A DNA stretch of 11,046 nucleotides from Cryomorphaceae bacterium. Lineage in GTDB: Bacteria; Bacteroidota; Bacteroidia; Flavobacteriales_G; Salibacteraceae. Position 1 is the first letter of the stretch, and the number at the start of each line of letters is the position of its first letter. Location: assembly GCA_003564735.1 (NCBI GenBank), contig PXEK01000128.1, positions 1 to 11,046 on the forward strand, given 5' to 3'. The notes beneath the pieces were generated by a model. The model was not told the origin of the DNA. It did no database searches and saw only the letters and a program-made list of their open reading frames with translations. Below are positions 7,216 through 11,046 of this stretch, piece by piece. The position numbers were made by a program, and so were the translations under genes.

Positions 7216-7743
7216 TTACGACGGATCAACTAAAAACAAAGGCTGGTCGTACTCAACGGGTGAAGAATCTTCGGCTAGTATTTTCACTATTTTACCGCTC
7301 ACTTCACTTTCTATTTCATTAAATAATTTCATGGCTTCAATGATGCAAGTTACGTCACCCTCTTTAATCACATCGCCCACCTCAACAAACACATCCTTAT
7401 CGGGAGAAGGCCTGCGATAGAAAGTACCAATCATAGGTGATTTTACGGTGATGTATTTTGAGTCATCACTATCACCTGAACCGCCGCCGGCCGGTTTTTC
7501 GTTAGGGGCTGAAGGAGCAGGCGCAGGTGCGGGCGCTTGCTGCGGCATAGGCTGCTGTGCCGGCATTTGAGGCATTACAGGAACTTGATGCACTACTTGG
7601 CTCTGTTGTTCGGCTGCGGCCTTTCCTCTTTTTTTCGAGGGTGCCTTAATAGTGATTTTAACATCCTTCGTTTCCAACTCTACTTCTTCAGCTCCTGATC
7701 TTGAAACAAATTTAATGAGTGACTGAATTTCTTCTAAATTCAT
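7216..7743 (-). CDS. accB: Biotin carboxyl carrier protein of acetyl-CoA carboxylase
   Basis: This 175-residue carrier holds the biotin that shuttles carboxyl groups between biotin carboxylase and carboxyltransferase. The N-terminal part (1-33, MNLEEIQSLIKFVSRSG...) is the usual helical segment. A flexible linker rich in Pro, Ala and Gln spans about 42-95. The C-terminal biotinyl domain (96-175) contains SPMIGTFYRRPSP with the thumb-like insert (about 112-120) and the biotin acceptor Lys139 in EAMKLFNEI. The thumb segment is characteristic of acetyl-CoA carboxylase carriers rather than generic biotin-lipoyl domains. It sits 29 bases after fabH and 44 bases before accC, in one transcription unit. 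Confidence 0.95.
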   Translation of the reverse strand: MNLEEIQSLIKFVSRSGAEEVELETKDVKITIKAPSKKRGKAAAEQQSQVVHQVPVMPQMPAQQPMPQQAPAPAPAPSAPNEKPAGGGSGDSDDSKYITVKSPMIGTFYRRPSPDKDVFVEVGDVIKEGDVTCIIEAMKLFNEIESEVSGKIVKILAEDSSPVEYDQPLFLVDPS

Positions 7744-7772
7744 AAGTTATTGATTTAGTTTTTATTTATTGT

Positions 7773-8759
7773 TTAGTACGCCCATTTGAGGTAAATACTG
7801 CCCCAAGTAAAGCCGCCGCCGAATGCGGCAAGTACGATATTATCTCCTTTTTTAAATTCTTTTTCCCACTCCATAAGACACAGCGGAATAGTGCCGTTAG
7901 TGGTATTGCCGTAGCGGTGAATGTTAATGGTCACCTTTTCTTCGGGCAAATCCATGGCACGCCGTGTGGCATCTATAATTCTCAAATTAGCCTGATGCGG
8001 TATTAGATATGAAATATCTTCGGGTTTTAAGTCGTTTCGCTCCATAATTTTTCGCGATACATCAGCCATGTTGTTTACCGCCGACTTAAAAACGGGTTGT
8101 CCTTCTTGATACACAAAATGCTCACGAGCGGCAATAGTGGCCTCAGAGGGAGGCTTTACTGAACCACCGGCCTTTTGATGAAGGTGATGCCTTCCCGAGC
8201 CGTCGCTTTTGAGCACGGAATCCAAAATTCCCGTTCCGTCATTGGTGGGTTCCAGCATAACCGCTCCGCCGCCGTCTCCAAAAATAACACATGTTGTACG
8301 ATCTTGGTAATCGATAATTGACGACATTTTATCAAAACCCGCTACAATAACCTTTTTATAACTTCCCGATTCAATATATTTAGCACCCGTATTCAGGGCA
8401 TACATAAATCCCGAACACGCGGCATTAATATCAAAACCAAAAGCGTTTTTGATTCCCACCTTATCAGCGGTGATATTCGCCGTAGCGGGAAAAATTAAAT
8501 CGGGAGTAACGGTGGCAAACAATATTAAATCTACCTCATCTTTTGCCGTACCCGTTTTTTCGAGTAACTCTTCAATCGCCGGCGCGGCCATATCTGAAGG
8601 GCCCAAGCCGTCTGCTAAAATTCTTCTTTCTTTTATTCCCGTTCGGGTCATGATCCACTCATCAGTGGTATCCACCATCTTTTCAAGATCTTGATTGGTC
8701 AAGACTTTTTCGGGCAAAAAACTTGCTATTCCTGTTATAGCCGCTTTGAGATTACTCAT
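7773..8759 (-). CDS. fabH: Beta-ketoacyl-ACP synthase III
   Basis: This 328-residue cytoplasmic enzyme condenses an acyl-CoA primer with malonyl-ACP to start fatty acid synthesis. The catalytic triad is complete: Cys115 in NAACSGF, His255 in IPHQANLR, and Asn285 in YGNTTNGT. The N-terminal segment DEWIMTRTGIKERR (33-46) and the C-terminal AAFGGGFTWG (311-320) are standard FabH landmarks. Length matches the family. Its ATG overlaps the end of plsX by 8 bases, so the two are probably translationally coupled, and accB follows 29 bases later. Primer preference (acetyl versus branched-chain) cannot be read from the sequence with confidence. Confidence 0.95.
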   Translation of the reverse strand: MSNLKAAITGIASFLPEKVLTNQDLEKMVDTTDEWIMTRTGIKERRILADGLGPSDMAAPAIEELLEKTGTAKDEVDLILFATVTPDLIFPATANITADKVGIKNAFGFDINAACSGFMYALNTGAKYIESGSYKKVIVAGFDKMSSIIDYQDRTTCVIFGDGGGAVMLEPTNDGTGILDSVLKSDGSGRHHLHQKAGGSVKPPSEATIAAREHFVYQEGQPVFKSAVNNMADVSRKIMERNDLKPEDISYLIPHQANLRIIDATRRAMDLPEEKVTINIHRYGNTTNGTIPLCLMEWEKEFKKGDNIVLAAFGGGFTWGSIYLKWAY

Positions 8760-9705
8760 AATTATTAAAAAACTCGCTAATTTTTGAAGGTAAATCTACT
8801 TCACTAACCTGTGCCGCAAGTTTAAGCATTTTTTTCACAGCGGGCACACTTGATTTACCGTGACCTATTAAAACATTGGAGTTAACTCCCAAAATCGGCG
8901 TTCCCCCGTAACCTTCGTAATTAAATTTATCGAAGAAAGGATCTTCTACTCCTCTCCCTACGGTAAGTGAGTGAAAAGCTTCGGCTTGTTTCAGCACAAC
9001 ATTTCCTGTAAAACCATCAGTCACAATAACATCACTTTTTGAGGCAAACAAATCACTCCCCTCAATATTTCCCACAAAGTTAATCTTTTCGCAGGTTTTG
9101 AGTTGATTGAAAACAGCCTTCGTAAGCAAATTACCTTTTTCTTCCTCTTCTCCTATATTGAGTAAAGCAACACGAGGGTTTTTCACTTGGTATACGACTT
9201 TGGAATACAAGGCACCGATTAAAGCAAATTGATACAGTACATCGGGCTTGCAATCGGCATTGGCGCCCACATCCAAAATAAGACTATAAGTACCGTCTGC
9301 TTGCGGCAATACACTACTGATGCACGGACGAATGATTCCCGGCACGGCTTTGACCACCTGCATGGCTCCCACCAACATAGCACCGGTATTTCCCGTACTG
9401 CAAAAAGCGTCAATTTCATTTTTAGCGAGGGCCAAAAAACCCTTAACTATTGAGGAGGACTTCTTGCTTACAAAAGCCTTTACGGGATTATCTCCCATTT
9501 CAATAACTTCAGCGCAGTCTATAAACGTAAAAAGAGAAGGGTCTCCCCCTTCTCTTTCTATATCCTTAATATTTTGACCTTTATCTCCAAAAAGTACAAC
9601 CTTCACACCTTGTGTTTCATCATCATTAACGAAACTCAATGCGGCTTTTATGTTGGCTTCCGGTGCGAAATCACCTCCTGCGGTATCCAATCCGATTGTA
9701 ACCAT
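8752..9705 (-). CDS. plsX: Phosphate acyltransferase PlsX
   Basis: This 317-residue enzyme makes acyl-phosphate from acyl-ACP and phosphate, supplying PlsY for the first step of phospholipid synthesis. Conserved blocks appear in order: IGLDTAGGDFAPE (4-16), STGNTGAML (103-111), LDVGANADCKP (144-154), LNIGEEEEKGN (182-192), DGFTGNVVLK (230-239), YGGTPILGV (266-274) and HGKSS (282-286). At 317 residues it is shorter than the 350-residue E. coli protein, largely because the segment between 240 and 262 is compact. It is followed by fabH with an 8-base overlap. Upstream lies a 311-base non-coding region instead of the close spacing to rpmF seen in many bacteria, so regulation separate from the ribosomal protein is likely. 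Confidence 0.95.
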   Translation of the reverse strand: MVTIGLDTAGGDFAPEANIKAALSFVNDDETQGVKVVLFGDKGQNIKDIEREGGDPSLFTFIDCAEVIEMGDNPVKAFVSKKSSSIVKGFLALAKNEIDAFCSTGNTGAMLVGAMQVVKAVPGIIRPCISSVLPQADGTYSLILDVGANADCKPDVLYQFALIGALYSKVVYQVKNPRVALLNIGEEEEKGNLLTKAVFNQLKTCEKINFVGNIEGSDLFASKSDVIVTDGFTGNVVLKQAEAFHSLTVGRGVEDPFFDKFNYEGYGGTPILGVNSNVLIGHGKSSVPAVKKMLKLAAQVSEVDLPSKISEFFNNYE

Positions 9706-9734
9706 TGAATAATTTTGTTGTGATTGAACTTTTT

Positions 9735-9767
9735 AAAAAAAACAAAACCTCAAACTCAGGAGGTTCT
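9735..9767 (-). terminator. Terminator-like hairpin about 30 bases upstream of plsX (possible attenuator)
   Basis: On the minus strand AGAACCTC and GAGGTTTT can pair as an 8-bp stem (one G-T pair) around an 8-base loop (CTGAGTTT). G and eight T residues follow immediately, which is the form of an intrinsic terminator. It lies over 240 bases after the rpmF stop but only about 30 bases before the plsX ATG, with no promoter motif between. It could end the rpmF transcript or act as an attenuator for the lipid operon. Confidence 0.5.
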
Positions 9768-9879
9768 CTAAAAAATGTGCGTGACCAAGACAAGAAGTCA
9801 TTTCCGACCATGCTGAAACGAAACCGTCCTATCACACTACATCCGCATCAAATAGTACGTTATTGCGAGTTCCTTTTTA

Positions 9880-9892
9880 TGGTCAGAACCCC
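9880..9892 (+). repeat. Third copy of the TGGTCAGAACCCC dispersed repeat
   Basis: These 13 bases match the minus-strand sequence at 4148-4160 exactly, and ATGGTCAGAACC (9879-9890) matches 4082-4093 exactly. All copies are in non-coding DNA, and each is preceded within a few bases by a run of at least five T. No inverted partner is visible close to this copy. Confidence 0.6.
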
Positions 9893-9993
9893 AACCCGAC
9901 AGAGGTATCGGCCTTACCCGAACACAAAGCAATTCAATCCGACGGGATTACGCCCTTGGATGCACAAATCCTAAAAAAATAATTTCAAAAGTT

Positions 9994-10001
9994 CAAATGT
10001 A
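9994..10001 (-). promoter_or_regulatory. Candidate -7 box for the plsX-fabH-accB-accC operon
   Basis: On the minus strand this reads TACATTTG, matching TAnnTTTG, just after the rpmF stop codon. At the -33 position there is TTT rather than TTG (17-base spacer). It would let the lipid operon be transcribed independently of rpmF, with a long leader. Confidence 0.4.
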
Positions 10002-10016
10002 GAAAAAAGTTACGGA

Positions 10017-10208
10017 TTAAACCGTCACTTCTTTTTCCATTACCACTTTACCTCTGTAATAAAGTTTACCTTCATGCCAGTGAGCGCGGTGAAAAAGGTG
10101 AGGCTGACCCGTTGTTGAGCATGTTGCCACGGTAGGAACTTCAGCCTTGTAATGAGTTCTTCTTTTGTCTCTTCTTGTTTTTGATATTTTACGCTTCGGA
10201 TGTGCCAT
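10017..10208 (-). CDS. rpmF: 50S ribosomal protein L32
   Basis: This 63-residue basic protein of the large ribosomal subunit starts [19 protein letters not shown], the diagnostic L32 N-terminus. It continues with [15 protein letters not shown], the form usual in Bacteroidota. It lacks the four-cysteine zinc site of some L32 proteins; only one Cys (residue 30) is present. It lies 36 bases after yceD on the same strand, the widely conserved yceD-rpmF pairing, and probably shares its promoter. Confidence 0.97.
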   Translation of the reverse strand: MAHPKRKISKTRRDKRRTHYKAEVPTVATCSTTGQPHLFHRAHWHEGKLYYRGKVVMEKEVTV

Positions 10209-10244
10209 AGTATCTCAATTTAATATGCCGTTTATAATCGTATT

Positions 10245-10772
10245 CTACTTTAACTTATTCAAGGCTGCCCAACGCGGGTCAACCTCAGTTTCACTTGTAT
10301 TTTCTTCCTCGTCCGCATTGAGTTTATCAATAACGCTTTGGTCGCAATCGCCTTCATTTTCATGAATAAACCTCAACGGATAATGCACCCTGCAAAACTC
10401 ATAAATAAGCTGTGCTATGTTGATGCTTTCATCTTTGATGTCTATAAAAATAATTTCGTCGGTATCCTCACCTTCCCCGTATTCAGTCTCCTTAACCACC
10501 ATTGCCTCATTAAACGAAGCATCGCGCTCAAGGGGCGCCAAACACCGATTGCAATTCCCCGAATATTTCCCGCTGAAAAAGAACTCCAAATTAAACACGT
10601 GGTTGTTTCGGTCAAGAATCAGTTCCAGTTTGAATGTGCCCGAAAAGTCGGAATCATCAAACAAAAGCTCAAAAAAATCGCGAGGAACGTCAAAGTTCAA
10701 CATTTGCTTTCCCTGAGCTATGGAAGATATCTTTATACTGTAGTCGTTATACAGTTCTTTTTCAGTGTTCAT
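10245..10772 (-). CDS. yceD: DUF177 (YceD) family protein, 23S rRNA accumulation factor
   Basis: This 175-residue cytoplasmic protein belongs to the YceD/DUF177 family, which lies next to rpmF in many bacteria and is linked to 23S rRNA accumulation and large-subunit assembly. Landmarks are the C-x2-C pair CNRC (C74, C77) after a beta-rich first half, the YEFCRVHYPL segment (about 124-133), an acidic tail, and the C-terminal DPRWAALNKLK typical of Bacteroidota members. A TTG at 10793 would give a 182-residue version, but that codon and the seven that follow overlap the promoter -7 box (TACTTTTG). The ATG at 10772 (MNTEKELYND) is therefore chosen. The expected transcription start lies only a few bases before this ATG, so the mRNA may be almost leaderless. 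rpmF follows after 36 bases. Confidence 0.9.
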   Translation of the reverse strand: MNTEKELYNDYSIKISSIAQGKQMLNFDVPRDFFELLFDDSDFSGTFKLELILDRNNHVFNLEFFFSGKYSGNCNRCLAPLERDASFNEAMVVKETEYGEGEDTDEIIFIDIKDESINIAQLIYEFCRVHYPLRFIHENEGDCDQSVIDKLNADEEENTSETEVDPRWAALNKLK

Positions 10773-10782
10773 AAAGGGCTTG

Positions 10783-10810
10783 CAAAAGTACAACTTTTCA
10801 ACAAACTCAA
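10783..10810 (-). promoter_or_regulatory. Bacteroidota promoter for yceD-rpmF
   Basis: On the minus strand a -33 TTG (10810-10808) is followed by a 17-base spacer and the -7 element TACTTTTG (10790-10783). This fits the TTG/TAnnTTTG promoters of the phylum. It shares the ten bases TACTTTTGCA and the 17-base spacer with the promoter at 10990-11017. The predicted start is about 10776-10779, just before the yceD ATG at 10772. Confidence 0.8.
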
Positions 10811-10989
10811 TGCGAATAAATAAAAAGTTTGCGAATAATCATAATCCCACACTCATCAAACACTTCAAAACTTCGATCATACAGAACTAAACTTGAGTGT
10901 AAAAGTAACATTATCATTAGAATAAAAACCTACAACAGACACGCTTTTTCCCTGAGAAGGAAAATTCAAATAAAAAACACGTAAAAGTT
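10811..10989. other. A+T-rich divergent intergenic region
   Basis: This stretch separates two promoters that point away from each other. It contains a direct repeat TGCGAATAA (10811-10819 and 10830-10838, start-to-start 19 bases) and a 7-bp inverted repeat ACACTCA/TGAGTGT (10849-10855 and 10894-10900). I see no gene in it. The 19-base direct repeat lies directly upstream of the yceD -33 box and might bind a regulator; this is unproven. Confidence 0.4.
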
Positions 10990-11017
10990 TTGTCGTAAAA
11001 AAATATTACTACTTTTG
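10990..11017 (+). promoter_or_regulatory. Rightward Bacteroidota promoter at the window edge
   Basis: TTG (10990-10992), 17 bases, then TACTTTTG (11010-11017) form a full-consensus promoter. Transcription should start near 11022, in GCAGCCCG. Only about 25 bases of transcript fall inside the window, so its gene cannot be identified. The last bases contain ATGGTGCC, which might be a start codon or the 5' end of an RNA gene. Confidence 0.78.
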
Positions 11018-11046
11018 CAGCCCGTTTTGGGAAAAACGATGGTGCC

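Larger units (their letters stand above)
9706..10016. other. 311-base non-coding region between rpmF and plsX
   Basis: No complete gene is supported here. It holds a TACATTTG -7-like box (9994-10001, minus), one copy of the TGGTCAGAACCCC repeat (9880-9892, +), and a terminator-like hairpin next to plsX (9735-9767, minus). On the + strand a start-less frame (9785-9976) stays open for 63 codons and ends in TAA; its translation looks protein-like but I recognise no family. If transcription runs from the -7 box, plsX would have a leader of roughly 280 bases. Confidence 0.55.

Noticed and set aside
7455..7620. Apparent repeat tract in accB
   Set aside because: It encodes the Pro/Ala/Gln linker usual in biotin carrier proteins, not an independent DNA repeat.
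9758..9816. AGGAGG followed by ATG at 9775 on the + strand
   Set aside because: It looks like a ribosome binding site, but the frame ends after 13 codons and strong Shine-Dalgarno sites are not typical of this phylum. The AGGAGG is explained by the hairpin arm.
9705..9974. + strand frame of 89 codons starting at the plsX start codon
   Set aside because: Its ATG overlaps the plsX start on the other strand, the translation is basic and low in recognisable structure, and the alternative frame at 9785-9976 looks more protein-like. No family is recognisable.
11020..11046. Possible tRNA start (GGTGCC) at the right edge
   Set aside because: Only six bases are present; no stem or loop can be tested, so no RNA gene is called.

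Overview
The window reads as chromosomal housekeeping DNA from a Bacteroidota bacterium, probably a marine or freshwater member of the Flavobacteriales. The reasons are the promoters of the TTG-N17-TAnnTTTG type, the near absence of Shine-Dalgarno sites, a Bacteroidota-style zinc-free ribosomal protein L32, a long multi-repeat DUF349 protein, a tandem universal stress protein, a porin-like outer-membrane barrel, and A+T-rich intergenic DNA. These are family-level impressions; no database search was run.

Layout: the 3' end of an outer-membrane beta-barrel gene lies on the + strand at the left edge (3-464). Every other gene is on the minus strand and is transcribed right to left. Starting at the right, a well-formed promoter (10783-10810) drives yceD (DUF177) and rpmF (L32). 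A 311-base non-coding stretch follows, holding a terminator-like hairpin and one copy of a dispersed 12-13 bp repeat. Next comes a lipid-synthesis operon, plsX-fabH-accB-accC, closed by a 9-bp-stem hairpin at 5755-5776. Then comes an overlapping permease/ATPase pair of the Mla (MCE) lipid transporter type (mlaE-mlaF). A 155-base gap with an inverted pair of the same repeat precedes an enoyl-CoA hydratase-family gene, a DUF349 coiled-coil gene and a two-domain universal stress protein. At the right edge a second promoter points rightward (10990-11017) at a gene outside the window.

How the genes fit together: AccB and AccC are the biotin carrier and biotin carboxylase subunits that start malonyl-CoA synthesis. 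FabH performs the first condensation of fatty acid synthesis, and PlsX passes acyl chains from acyl-ACP to phosphate for phospholipid synthesis. MlaE/MlaF would move phospholipids between envelope membranes. The cluster therefore links ribosome assembly (YceD, L32), fatty acid and phospholipid synthesis, and envelope lipid transport.

I found no CRISPR array, complete mobile element, phage gene, defence system, complete tRNA or rRNA. The most unusual signals are non-coding: the TGGTCAGAACCCC repeat, the rpmF-plsX leader with its hairpin, and the nearly leaderless yceD promoter that decides its start codon. I see no convincing new multi-gene system.
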